NCBI RefSeq assembly: GCF_017591425.1
Contig: NW_024467106.1
Span: 24,294,501 to 24,358,500 of the forward strand
Direction: 5' to 3'
Source: Ochotona curzoniae
Lineage: Eukaryota > Chordata > Mammalia > Lagomorpha > Ochotonidae
DNA length: 64,000 nt
Part shown: in pieces, positions 1-10,299 of the stretch
Numbering within the stretch: the first letter of the stretch is position 1
How the letters are laid out: each line of letters opens with the position of its first letter
The notes under the pieces: model-generated
What the model saw: only the letters and a program-made list of their open reading frames with translations
The model's database searches: none
What the model was told of the DNA's origin: nothing
Program-made: the position numbers and the translations under genes

Positions 1-650
1 CAAAGAGATTGAGGAGCCCAAAGAATTGCCCCCGAAGTGAGGGAAAACAGCAGACACAAAGGAACCCGAGCATAATGGCAATGCAGCCGAGTAAGCTCTG
101 AAAGCTTCTCCGGGGAAGTTCCACTTGGCTTCCACTCCCAAGGGAAGAGGTTCCTCAGCCTCACGACTGCCAGGAGCCAACAAGCAGCCGTCTTCACCAG
201 GTTGTGTGGCTGACGTTTCCCACCCTGTCAGAACAGAGAGGAAAGCAACAGAGGAAAGTCCAGGAAAATGCTGCGTGAAAGCCAAGCAGGAGGCAGAGGT
301 GGTCGGAGGCAAGGATGATCTCCCCGGTGGAAGAGAAGTGTCAGAAAACAGGTGGCTGAGAATCACAGAAAGCTGGGCTGCAGGGGAGGACAGCGCGGGC
401 GGAAGCAACAGCTGACGGCACTGCACGTGAAGACGAGGCACAGGCAGAGCCCTTTTACCAGCTGAAAGCATTTCTGCGTAATGTCTCCACTTCTGGGGTA
501 TTCATTTTGTGCTTTTGTACCATGTCAACAAAGTTTGTAAGCAGGAAAAAAAGTTAAATACCTTAACAAGCCTTTTTTTTTATAATATCTAGACCTTAAA
601 TACAATCTAAAAAGAATAAAGCAAAGGCCAGCAAGGTGACTTTCACTGTG
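1..650 (+). other. Unidentified segment, possible retrocopy, inside SMC2 intron 5
   Basis: This stretch matches no repeat I recognise. It has several CpGs, a short frame ending at 37-39 that reads KEIEEPKELPPK before a stop, and a 96-codon frame (125-415) rich in Lys, Glu and Ser. It finishes with an AT-rich part and AATAAA at 617, like an mRNA 3' end. It runs opposite to SMC2. It could be the 3' part of a processed pseudogene whose start is off the window; there is no clear poly(A) tail or target duplication in view. I cannot name a parent gene. Confidence 0.3.
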
Positions 651-739
651 GAAGTTTGCATTTACAATTCTTTTCCAGCCAGCCCTTCAGTGCCAGTGAG
701 GTTGAAGCAGAGCCTAACACTGGACTCCTAACTGCACCA

Positions 740-870
740 TAGGCTTTAAGGACTTGGACATACAATTTTCTCTGTGCCTCAGTTCCTTCACCCAAAGCCC
801 CTATGGTATCTCATAGCATCATTCAGAATTAAGTAAAACACGTGAAAAGCGTGCTCAACACTAATTTTAT
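740..870 (+). repeat. MIR relic
   Basis: The segment CTCTGTGCCTCAGTTCCTTC followed by a degraded AATTAAGTAAAACACGTGAAAAGCGTGCTCAACA region follows the core and 3' part of the ancient MIR SINE in plus orientation. It lies in SMC2 intron 5. Confidence 0.55.
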
Positions 871-999
871 ATGGACTATGTGTGATGTTCCTCCTTTCTC
901 CAGTGCTTCTATTCATGACTGATTCACACCACAAGAGGACTTCTTTCTGCTCTGGAAGCCAATACGTTTACTATTCGCAAGTTTTCAAATCAGAAATTT

Positions 1000-1250
1000 C
1001 CTGGGGCTAGCACTGTGGCACAGTGAATTAAATCGCACTTGTGACGCTGGCAAACCATGACCCGAGCAGCAGACACCCATGCACTTGGGCTCCCGCCACC
1101 CACACGAGGACACAGATCTCATCCACAGTTCCTGGCTTCTAGTTCCTCCCAGCCCAGATCTGGCAGCTGGAGCTACTGCAGCACTGCACCAGCAGACGGA
1201 GCATCACGTGTGTACCCTCATTCTTGCACCCTGTCTTCTCCCAAATAATT
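1000..1250 (+). mobile_element. Degraded CSINE in SMC2 intron 5
   Basis: It begins GGGGCTAGCACTGTGGCACAGTGAA, a diverged A-box head, followed by scattered body matches (TTCCTGGCTTCTAG, GCAGACGGAGC). No target duplication remains, so it is an old copy. Confidence 0.55.
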
Positions 1251-1754
1251 GGAAGTTTCCATCTAAGACATAGGAAATCTTTCCTCTGCCAAGACCATTT
1301 GGATACTTGTAACATCTCTGTGGGCCAGACAAAACTACCAACTTAAAAGGTATTCTGCAACAGACCTAATGAATTCTGATTTCCACCTGCAGTTATCCTG
1401 GAATGATCTTGTGAGCCTAACACAGCCTACTGGACAGTCCCCACTCCTGCCCTAAATATCATACAAATAAAGTGAGACTATGCTCTGATACAGATTGCTA
1501 CTATTATTTAGTAGTCTCCATCTCAGCTATTCTTAATAGAAAGATAAATAATACTCATTGTCTCATATCAACTCTTTTGAAGTGGCGCCAAAAGAAATTA
1601 TATCCTAAAGCCTTATGCAAGTTATTGTATGTAACACATTAATTTCACACAGACTGATTTCTCCAGAAGTTCTCTATAGGAATTAGTCCACGTCATGATT
1701 AAAGTTAATTTGTGTGAAATTACTATATTTACCATCTATACACAGTTCTCTTAC

Positions 1755-1793
1755 CTCTGGAGGCTTCATATTTAAAACTTTTGTAATTCGGCC
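1755..1793 (-). CDS. SMC2: SMC2 coding exon 5, 39-nt micro-exon (residues 148-160)
   Basis: This very short exon encodes GRITKVLNMKPPE, which continues directly from the Q-loop glutamine of the preceding exon. It is flanked by a TTTTCAG acceptor (AG at 1795-1794) and a strong GAG/GTAAGA donor (GT at 1754-1753), phase 0. It is too short for ORF searches and was found by continuing the SMC2 reading. The next exon (expected to start ILSMIEEAAGTRMYEY in the family) is not visible between 1 and 1754, so the gene continues left of the window and only about 160 of roughly 1,200 residues are present here. Confidence 0.95.
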
Positions 1794-2288
1794 CTGAAAA
1801 TAAAATGGCAAGCTTGTTATTAAAATTAGAGACAATATAACCTAAACGCTTTCTGTCTATATGTAATGAAGGTATTGTATTTCAATATCCCCATCATTGG
1901 AAAGATCTTTACTCTATCCATACATAAAGGCTTTTGTTAAGATCTGGGACCAAAGGTACTTTACAATTTCAGAACTTTGGAACTCTGTTGTCTCACTTTC
2001 TCTCATAACAGTGATACAAACTACCTAAATTATCAAATGATAAAATGGAACTATTTGTTAACTGATACAAACTCAGACCGTTAATGATATGTACAATTCT
2101 AATGCCACTATATATATAAGCTTTAGAATAATATGCATTTTTTTAAACAGCCCTCAAACATAATTTGATGAAACAGACAACACAGTTCTAGACTGCAGAA
2201 AGAATAAAATATTCTAATGCCAGAAAAATCACAAAATTCACTACCAAAACAAAACAAAACCTGTTTGTCAGGCTTCAGAAAATCACAC

Positions 2289-2417
2289 TGCTCAGATACA
2301 TGAAGGAAACAATATGGAAATAGTCTTACCCACTTTTCTATAGCCCTTGAACCTTTTTACCGTAATTAACTATGTAAAGATAGTCAAAAATATAATAAAA
2401 AATTAAAAAAAAAAAAA
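2289..2417 (+). mobile_element. 5'-truncated L1: last ~110 bp of the 3'UTR plus poly(A)
   Basis: The text ACATGAAGGAAACAATATGG...GCCCTTGAACCTTTTTACCG...ATTAAAAAAAAAAAAAA matches the very 3' end of the longer L1 insertion at 44938-46376. It is flanked by a near-perfect duplication of about 18 bp (AAAATCACACTGCTCAGAT to the left, with CTTAGAT to the right), the mark of target-primed insertion. It lies in SMC2 intron 4. Confidence 0.8.
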
Positions 2418-3292
2418 AGAAAATCACACTGCTTAGATGTAGATTCACTTGAAATAAATTCTCCAACTATAAAATTTGTGACGTATGGGAAAAATTTTTA
2501 TTTTTGTTTGGTATGTAGCAAATGTCGCCTAAGTTTATGTGGTAGGAGGTAGGGCCTAATTAAGAAGCAGTTAAGATTAATTACAATGTCATCATCACAA
2601 GAGCACGAGGGTTTTAGAAGTGAGATTAGCTTTTCTTGATTGTTTGCTATTCATCACGGATGATCAGCTCATATTAGAACCAACGACACATCTCTGAGCA
2701 TCCCAACCTTCTGTGCAATGAGCTAACAAGTTATCTACTGTTTATAAATTACCCAGTGACATTACAGTAGGAACACCAGATGGACTAAGACTCTGCCCAC
2801 CAGGATCCCACCACTGCAACCATGACTTTTCTATAACTCCTTCAAAAGATAAAAGACTCAAGTGAAATATCTAAATACAAAACATTAACCTTCACTTTCA
2901 CTTGGACAGATTTCTAAAAAAACAAAAAAAAAGGGAAACTTATTCAAACTTACATACTTTAAATACTAAAATGCTTTCATCAATTCAATAACTTATGGTA
3001 ACTTTTCAAATCAGCTTGTATTGTTTTTGTAGTCCCATAAAATAAAATTAAGGAACATTGTTTCTAGACATTCTTCAGAACTTAAATGTATAAAATATGA
3101 CAGAACATATCAATACAACTGGCTAAACCAAACCACATTTCTTAACAAGTGTCAAAATACAGCATAAGTAAAAAAAAAAAAAAAAAAAAACCAGATCTAC
3201 CAGATCTACAAAAGACATTCAATATTAAAGGATGTCAAAATCATTGTGAAGGAGATACCAAGACCCGCCCGCACACTCTGGCACCCCGATAC

Positions 3293-3415
3293 CTGCATGA
3301 TGAGAAAGTGGGGGTTGTTAACATTAAGACCAACAGAACAGAAGAGATCTTGTACTCTGGTGTTGTTTGCGTTTACTCCATTGATTAAATATTTATTTCT
3401 GCCACCAATAACCAC
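3293..3415 (-). CDS. SMC2: SMC2 coding exon 4 (residues 107-147)
   Basis: This 123-nt exon gives 41 codons, from [20 protein letters not shown] to [11 protein letters not shown]. It ends on the Q-loop glutamine (residue 147), which in SMC and ABC ATPases links magnesium and nucleotide binding to head engagement. The acceptor is TTTTAG (AG at 3417-3416) and the donor GCAG/GTATCG (GT at 3292-3291), phase 0 on both sides. The neighbouring intron (3416-4632) has taken in two CSINEs of opposite orientation; the exon itself is intact. Confidence 0.97.
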
Positions 3416-3734
3416 CTAAAATGGAAGCATTTAAGAAATATAAATATATAAGCACATCTTATGCCAATATGGTAAATAACTAGTATACTACCTTTCCTTT
3501 ATTTGTCCCGCCCTTTAACTAATAATAAATGAAGGTAATGCTAACTAAACAGTGAAGGGTGACACAATTAAAAATGCAACACTAATCTGAGTGAGAGCAG
3601 CCAGCCTCTGATCCAGGCACTTTGTGAACAAATTATGTCACCACATGCAAGCAGCCTGACTTCCCCTGCTGAGATCTTCCAGCTTTGAGTCTCCAAGAAT
3701 GTATATAACATATTAGTAACAGAATATAGACTAC

Positions 3735-4036
3735 TGCTGTCTGTGCAGTGGTGCAGAAGCTAATCCTCCATCCTGGGTACCAATCCCATATGGGCACCAG
3801 TTTGTGTCCCAACTTCTATACTTCCGACTCAGCTCTCTGCCAATGTTCCTGGGCATGCAGCACAGGCCAAAGCACCCTAACTGGGACACCCAGAAGCAGT
3901 TCCTGGCTCTCAGCTTTGGATCAGCTCAGCTCTGGTCACTGTAGCCTCTTGGGAAATAAATCAGCAGATGGAATAACCTCTGCACCTTACTTTCTCTGTA
4001 AAAACCTACGTTTCAAATTAAATATTAAAAATAAAG
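3735..4036 (+). mobile_element. CSINE, plus strand, SMC2 intron 3
   Basis: A moderately diverged full-length copy: head GTGCAGTGGTGCAGAAGCTAA, ATCCCATATGGGCACCAG, then CCTGGCTCTCAGC, and an AATAAA tail. It lies antisense to SMC2. Confidence 0.8.
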
Positions 4037-4088
4037 CGGGGGTGAAGGAGGGGGGCCTGATAAATAGGTCATCTAATTTACACTTGAT

Positions 4089-4413
4089 TTTTTTTTTAAA
4101 GATTTATTTACTTATTGGAAAGTTAGATATACAGAAAGGAGGAGAGACAGGGAGGAAGATCTTCCGTCCAATGATTCACTCCCCAAGTGAGCACAACAGC
4201 TGATGCTATGCCGATCCGAAGCCAGGAACTTCTTCCAGGTCTCCCACATGGGTGCAGGGTCCCAAGGCTTTGGGCCGTCCTCGACTGCTTTCCCAGGCCA
4301 CAAGCAGGGAGCTGGACGGGAAGCAGAGCTGCCGGGATTAGCACCGGCGCCCATATGGGATGCTGGAGCATTCAAGGCAAGGACTTTAGCTGCTAGGCCA
4401 TTGCGCCAGGCCC
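4089..4413 (-). mobile_element. CSINE, minus strand, SMC2 intron 3, with target duplication
   Basis: A full-length reverse copy, from poly(T)/AAGATTTATTTA to CATTGCGCCAGGCCC. The target duplication TTTACACTTGAT sits at 4077-4088 and 4414-4425. It is sense with respect to SMC2 and forms an inverted pair with the CSINE at 3735-4036. Confidence 0.9.
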
Positions 4414-4632
4414 TTTACACTTGATCTTAATTTACATGATTTGTCACTGAAATGTCATCACACAGCATGTGACTGTGTAAGGAAGATATTCTCAAGGAAT
4501 CTTAACATTATTTGATGCAACACTTGTGTTCAGGAACTTTTTCTCTCCCCTACGCTTTTCGTAAAGTCCTAGCCCCCAAACACATGAGACATCAAAATGC
4601 CTACCAGGCCTGCAGGTTTGGTTGCCACTCAC

Positions 4633-4782
4633 CTGCCTTGTTACTGTGATTTCATCATGAACTTCAAATCCTAAAGGACTTTGCTTTTTGTCAGAATTGT
4701 CAAAGGTGATTGACACTGAAGCTTTTGTAATACCAGCCTGTCCATTTTTGTAAACCAAATCTTGCAAATTTGAAGCTCGCAC
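4633..4782 (-). CDS. SMC2: SMC2 coding exon 3 (residues 57-106)
   Basis: This 150-nt exon encodes 50 codons of the SMC2 N-terminal ATPase head, from [20 protein letters not shown] to [11 protein letters not shown]. It is bounded by a TTTTAG acceptor (AG at 4784-4783) and a GCAG/GTGAGT donor (GT at 4632-4631), both phase 0, and joins cleanly to the exons on either side. The segment forms beta strands of the head that follow the Walker A loop. The intron separating it from the first coding exon (4783-5343) is 561 bp and looks free of young repeats. The residues read as the conserved mammalian sequence with no visible break. Confidence 0.97.
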
Positions 4783-5343
4783 CTAAAATAAACATTTTTC
4801 AATTATAAAACTGCACACTGCACAAGTAGCACTAGAAATGAGCTTGTTGCTCGTGGAAATTTCACCCATGAAGTATCCATTAAGTAGGTAAGTAAGCCCG
4901 GCTCATCCACCTTGTGGAAACTGGGTAACCACTTGTAACGAATGGGTAACTTTCTCAAAGAACACTAACAATTCTGAATTGTTTCCCACTCATTTCTTAA
5001 CCAAATCTGAGAGACCTTAAGATAAACAGTGCCTATGAATTTCACTAGTCATCCGATCCATTAGAAGAGCATCAAAAGGCTTTGATGAACACAGGCAGGG
5101 AAGAACAATTCCTGAAAGACACCCTCCTCAAGGTGAAAATGTTTGAATTTGGATGTTACTCCCAATATCTTTATAGGCTGGGCATACTTAATTCAGCCTT
5201 TTCTTTTCTTATTTAGTAGAAGGAATCAGAAATACTTCAGAGCAGAAGCGCAAATAACGAGAATATTGGCAATGATTCCCAAGCTCATGAACAAGTCACT
5301 TGTCAAGCTTAAGTTTCTATAAACCAGAAGGCTGACATTTTAC

Positions 5344-5511
5344 CTGAGACAGGTTTGAAATGCCTAGCAGGAAGCAGATGGAGTCCAGGATGTTAGACTT
5401 GCCACTACCATTTAAACCGGTGATGGCATTGAAGAGCGGGTCAAAGCCATTGACCTCGGTCCTCTGCGCATAGGACTTGAATCCTTCGAGAATGATGGAC
5501 TTAATGTGCAT
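5344..5511 (-). CDS. SMC2: SMC2 first coding exon (residues 1-56), condensin ATPase head
   Basis: SMC2 is one of the two SMC ATPases at the core of condensin I and II, which compact and resolve mitotic chromosomes in the nucleus. This exon encodes the start of its N-terminal ABC-type ATPase head. The protein begins [20 protein letters not shown] and carries the Walker A loop GLNGSGKS at residues 32-39, with the nucleotide-binding lysine at 38. I chose the ATG at 5511 because the family starts at [10 protein letters not shown]; an upstream in-frame ATG at 5547 reads through intron sequence. The exon ends CTGTCTCAG followed by GTAAAA, a good donor in phase 0, and 168 nt gives exactly 56 codons. 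The acceptor lies just upstream, at AG 5525-5524 or AG 5521-5520, leaving 8-12 nt of 5'UTR. No frameshift or stop interrupts it. The match to mammalian SMC2 is essentially complete, so this is the functional gene and not a retrocopy. Confidence 0.97.
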
Positions 5512-6235
5512 TTTCAGGACTGTCTTGTGCAGGCAAACCTCCGGCAAGGGTCAAAGTGGTGACAAAATAGTTCTGGACAAAACAGAGAACTCCACGTAAG
5601 TGGGATGCAAACCCGGCAGTGAACCCCAGATTCAAACAAGAGCAGAGCATCAGAAGCAAGCGAGCCGGTTGCCCAACCACTCTTCCGTAAATATGTGTAA
5701 TCCACTTAGCAAAGAGCCACGGCCTGGAAGCGAAGCCGTTCACCCTGGGCTGCCCTTCCACTCTGCTCCTCCGACTAGCAAAGCCCAGCGCTTGCATCAC
5801 GCCTCATTCTCTCTGTCCACTGTTCTGCTGCTACCGCAGGCTCCCTCCTTTGCTGCTCTCGGGTCTGTTACAAGTGTCACCTCGGCGGGGTTCTTTCTGG
5901 GGCACCTCCACCCAGACCCTCCGTTGGCTTTTTCCTCGGCGACCAATAAAAGCGGACACGAACCAACTCAACTCGTCAATTAAGCATCTCGACTAACTTC
6001 TACCGCCGCACCCCCGACTACGACGAGGAGTTGTTTACGCATTCTCCTTCTTAATGCAGTCACTACATTCCCATTCTCCGCAGCTCTCTCCGGACTTTCC
6101 GACCACACTTCTCGAGCCCCGCCAAGCCCGCACACACACCTGCCTCTCCTCCCTCATCACCTCCTGCAGCCGGGGTCCAGCCCGCTCTGTCCCGCCTGGA
6201 CCTCAGGCCGGGCCCGGGCAGCCGCGCACCCGCAC

Positions 6236-6400
6236 CTGCCTTGCCGCTGCCTCCTGGGCTCCAGACGCCCGCACAGCCCTTCCCGAACAGCAGGGCGGCG
6301 AGGAGTGAACCGACTCTGCCGCGTTCCGGAACTACGAAGCAAACCAGGCCATAGCGCCTTCCCCGCCAGCCATCACACCCCAACCCCCGCGCCGGAACTA
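6236..6400 (-). other. SMC2: Candidate SMC2 non-coding exon 1
   Basis: Downstream of the CDE/CHR-like pair on the minus strand, the first plausible splice donor is GGCAG/GTGCGG, with the exon ending at 6236. A second candidate (GGCAG/GTGTGT) would end the exon at 6140. The start is unknown and the upper bound given is only a guess placed next to the regulatory pair. Only transcript data can settle this. Confidence 0.3.
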
Positions 6401-6408
6401 TTTATTCC

Positions 6409-6425
6409 TTTGAATTTCGGCGCGA
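6409..6425 (-). promoter_or_regulatory. CHR-like / E2F-CDE-like pair of a cell-cycle promoter
   Basis: The plus strand has TTTGAA (6409-6414), four bases, then GGCGCGA (6419-6425). Read on the minus strand, the direction of SMC2, this is a CDE/E2F-like TCGCGCC, a four-base spacer, and the TTYRAA-type box TTCAAA. Tandem CDE-CHR sites with four-base spacing bind the DREAM and MuvB complexes and restrict transcription to late S/G2/M, as expected for a condensin subunit. The motif match is seen in the sequence; its function is inferred. Confidence 0.5.
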
Positions 6426-6960
6426 GCAAAGGACCCCACCTTCACGGCTTCTCTCCTCTGTTGGTGCCTAGGGACTGCCTGATTCGGGAGGTTTCCGCTT
6501 TTCCCTCCATTCCAGTCACAATAGGGACGCCACAATAGTAAACAAAGAGTGCTGACACAGAATATTGACGGCGAGGCCCAGATACATGAAGAAGACGGCG
6601 CTACGTGCTGACCAACGGCAGCAGGCACCTCGGCGGGCAGCCCCCAGGCTCCAGCCTCGGGGCCTCGCGCCTCCTCCGGCCCGCCCCGCCTCAGGCCCCT
6701 TCCGGCCGCCGGCTGCCGGGCTGGGCGGGCTAGCGGGGCAGAGGCTGAGCTGTCGGAGCCAGGGAGCGGAGCCCGGGGGTCGGGAAGTTCGCCATCTCCG
6801 AGGGGCTCCGCGCCTTCTGTGGAGAACCAGGAGGCGCTGGCCTTCCGGGAGCTCCTGCTGAGGCTCTCCCTGCGTTTTCGGCTCCTTTGCGAGGCTTGCA
6901 GGGAAAATAAAAGTAGCTTTGAGCTTTTCTGCAGCCGGAAGAAGAATGGGAAGGGGAGTC

Positions 6961-9116
6961 GGGGTGCTAGTCAGGCGTGGTGTTTGGGAACTGTGTCATT
7001 ATAACCAGTGACGACCCATATTGCAAGCATTTTTCTAGAAACCCCTGACGGCGGCTGATAGTTAATTGTGGTTTTGTGTATCAGGCTGTGTTACAGTGGT
7101 TGTTTTAAAATCAGCCGTGCAGCCCTGTGAAACTCCTGATATTGTTCTCATTTTACAGAGTCACATAAAAGTGAAGCAGTACATGTAAATGGTTAAGGAA
7201 CTTGGATTTTCACAGGTAGTTTAGTTCGAGCACACGTGGCCTGCAAGTCCTGGGCTGTGTATTCTACTGAATTAGAAAGTGGCTAGTCCCGGAATCGGGT
7301 GGTGTTGCTGTCCTAGCCGAGGTCCCAAAAAACTGTGTGCCTCATATACTCTTGTTTGGAGTCAGTCCTTGGGAACTTGTATTATAAAATAGCTCCCCCA
7401 TAGACTGGTTAGCTGATGCACTCCGGAAATGGTTCCTCACTGTTCTGAGACTGGGACATTCGAGATCCAGGTTTCAGCTAGTGTCATGTCTGGCTGTTGT
7501 AGGACAGCGCCTTCAGAAGAGGAGCATCCTTGGCTTGGCTTAGCATGGCAGTTGACCCCCTTCAGGACCTCTGACGGCCCCAGCTACTGTTAGCACTTTA
7601 GGGGTCTATTGTGTGGTTGTGGGGAACCGTTTTAGGCCAGAGTATGGGGCACCTAGTTCAAGTTGCTTCCTTGGGCCTGGAATGTGGTCATTTAAACCAG
7701 ATTTTCACTACCAACAGTGGGCCCTGTGTTTTGAGGTGTTTCAATCTAAGGGAGTAAAGATTGTCGTACAAGGTTTTTCTGTTAGTTTGATGACTTGATT
7801 TTACATATTCTGCCACGTGCCCCACTTCTGTGATGTTAGCAGTAGGTGCTTCATGAAGGACAATTTAAGCAGTTATATTTGCCTGTCCTGACTGCTATAT
7901 ACGCTGTTATTTATTTATATTGTTTCCATTAATCTTACCCTTTTATTTTCTGCTGTCTTCTGCTATCACTTCGTGAGTCAAGAATTTTAACTTGGTGACA
8001 AATGCTAATGTGCATTTTATCAAACTAAAATAACCTATTGTTTAAATGAAAACACAAGTGTTTAGACATCATTAGACCTTGCATTTACTTCAGTACATTA
8101 AAAAACTAACATGTGCTTCAGTCAAATGAAAACTTACATGCAAATGCACTTTTGTTGCATAAGTACTTTTCCATAGTTATAAGAATGAATGGAGGCAATC
8201 TAATTACTCCTATTAAAACTATTACAGTGAAAATCGCTTACAAAGCTAGTATCAGTACATGCCAGAAACACTAAGGAATTTCTGCTCAAATAGTACAGGC
8301 CTTGAAGAAAATCAGTAATGAGTGAATTAACTGTCCTCTGAGTTCACCACAGGTAAGGGTCCACCAAGGCCCAACGCCAGGAACACCTTCTAATTTCGAT
8401 AGGAGATGGCTGGATGCAGGGACAGACTGCTCGTTACATTTAGTAGAAGTGATGCACTGTTCTTGCTTCATCTCTCGGATCAAAAGCTTTTGAAAGCCTC
8501 AGTACTGTCAGGTAGTGTTTAAGCCAAACAGAAATCTGTCAGGCTAGTGATTCTTAGTTCTCATGTGGGAGGTAGCATCACCAGCAAAAACACAGATAAA
8601 GCCAGGGCCTTGGAGAAAGATTTGTTCTATTCTCCCAGGGCACTGCGAGGGAGCCTGTCTTTTTCTAAGTGTACTTTTGTAATTTTAGAGTTTGAAAGTA
8701 GCTTTTAGAGTGGACAGAGTGAATCCTCTCTGTGGAATTTAAGACACTTTAAAAGACTTTATTTCAAAAAGAAGGAAGGGATGATTCCTCTTATTGAAAT
8801 ATTGAAGATTTAAAGAGATAGGTTGATAATATGGGAAATTCATGTTTTAAATTGTATTAACAAAATCTTCAATATTTTATTTCTGCCACAATATTATTTG
8901 AACTGTATTGACCAAGTGTAAACTGTGCGACAAACTTAAGGGGAAACGGCGAAGTAAAATTTAAAACTAGGAATGGATAAGGAAGTAATTATTCATCTAT
9001 GAGATTTGGTTAACCCATTTAATTTCATTCATGATATTGTTTTTAAAACTATAAGTTCCCATTAGTTCATCTATGTACTCATTCGTCATAATCTGTACTA
9101 TTAAGTCAATGATTAT
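6961..9116. other. Intergenic, no gene seen
   Basis: AT-rich single-copy sequence beyond the SMC2 CpG island. Around 7120-7210 there is a weak MIR-like piece (TCTCATTTTACAGAG). Short ORFs here have no recognisable domains. In other mammals the DNA upstream of SMC2 is gene-poor, which fits. Confidence 0.5.
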
Positions 9117-9345
9117 CTTTTAAATTTGTATTTATTTGATATGCAGAGATATAGAGAAAAAGAATCCCTCTGTGCTGTTCATTCCCCACCTGCCAGCAAT
9201 GGCCAGAACACTGAAGCCAGGAACCGGTCTCCCATTGGCACCATCACAGGGTGATGGTTAGCAGAAAGCTGGAACTGGGAGCAGAGCAGACCTACTGGAC
9301 TCCAGGCACTCTGCCTAGAAGATGAATCGTTAGACCAAACATGCA
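9117..9345 (-). mobile_element. Degraded CSINE, minus strand
   Basis: It runs from TTTAAATTTGTATTTATTTGATATGCAGAGATATAGAG through CCAGCAATGGCCAGAAC and TGAAGCCAGGAACC, in the order of a reversed CSINE, but is shortened and diverged. Confidence 0.55.
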
Positions 9346-10259
9346 CCCACGATTCTCTTCCTTTTCAGGTAGTTTTGTAATTTCTAACATTTGAATTCCT
9401 AACTGCCTCACTGACAGCATGTGCAGACCCCCAGTCATAGTCATTTCTGTCCTGTGATGCTTTTCTTCAGTGATCTTATTTTGTCTTTGGGATCTCTCAT
9501 GCCCTGAGGTGTGAACGAGTCCCTTCAGAGCAATTATGCATTTGCCTCTGCCAACATTCTTTGGCTTTTAAAGATCCTGGAACACTTAAAAGTGATGATT
9601 TCTCAGCTTGTGGTTCCCGAGTTATGCAGATACTGTAAATTTAGATCTGTTGTGGGACTGGCAATTTTCATTTCTCACAAGTACCTTCTTGCAACTCCTT
9701 TCTCCGTCATTTAAAATGTCCTTACCTGTTCCTTGGATTAGCGGATGGAATTTGCTTGGCAATTGGTTATGCCATTTGGTCTTTCTCCTAAGTGAGCTCC
9801 TTTGCCTCAATGAAGTTATAAACCATATATTTTGATGTCAGAATGTAACCACCAGCTCCTTGAGGTGTATGACCAAATACTTAAAGTATTAGGCATCATG
9901 GTGTTAATTCTTGCTTTCTACTCTTCAGTCTTTCAATTTGTTTCTGGTACCAGAAATTGTGTTTTTTGTGGTTTTGGTTTTGATTTTGTGGCTCTATGTA
10001 TTTTATAATAGTTACATTTTATGCAGTGTTTCCATGACTTTAAAAAGGAAGACTCAATCCACCCTGTTGGTGGAGGTCTTCTCATTTGCTTTAACGAACA
10101 TTAGCAATCTTGTTTGGCTCCTGTTGGGTCTTGCTTACAGATTCCCATATTTAAAACATAAAGCAGCTTTTCCTGAGCATTAGTTATCACTTCACTAAAA
10201 TGTCCCCGTTACTGACATCAGCATGGTGGACTGAAGTAGATCTTTATTTTCAAACCGTA
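9346..10259. other. Intergenic, no gene seen
   Basis: Two overlapping plus ORFs of 67-90 codons (9511-9835 and 9911-10183) look hydrophobic only because the DNA is T-rich. I recognise no domain and see no splice or promoter context. Confidence 0.4.
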
Positions 10260-10299
10260 AAGCAAGGACTCAGGCAGTTAACAATCCTACCTAAAGAAT

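Larger units (their letters stand above)
5880..6960. promoter_or_regulatory. SMC2: CpG island holding the SMC2 promoter, possibly bidirectional
   Basis: CpG dinucleotides and GC content rise sharply here against the AT-rich surroundings, with the densest parts at about 6170-6320 and 6560-6900. The island lies directly upstream of the first SMC2 coding exon on the minus strand, so it should contain the transcription start and non-coding exon 1. I see no TATA box in a convincing place. It extends about 500 bp beyond the CDE/CHR-like pair at 6409-6425, away from SMC2, which leaves room for a divergent transcript on the plus strand. No conserved ORF supports a second protein gene; the short ORFs inside the island are low-complexity readings of GC-rich DNA. 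Confidence 0.85.

Noticed and set aside
125..415. HMGN-like protein fragment
   Set aside because: Only a loose Lys/Glu-rich resemblance; no conserved nucleosome-binding motif is visible, so no name was given.
5501..5800. 99-codon and 63-codon minus frames next to the first SMC2 coding exon
   Set aside because: They are out of frame with SMC2 and run through intron 1.
6063..6383. 106-codon minus frame in the CpG island as a coding exon
   Set aside because: GC-rich low-complexity translation with no conserved motif; it overlaps the likely non-coding exon 1 and promoter.
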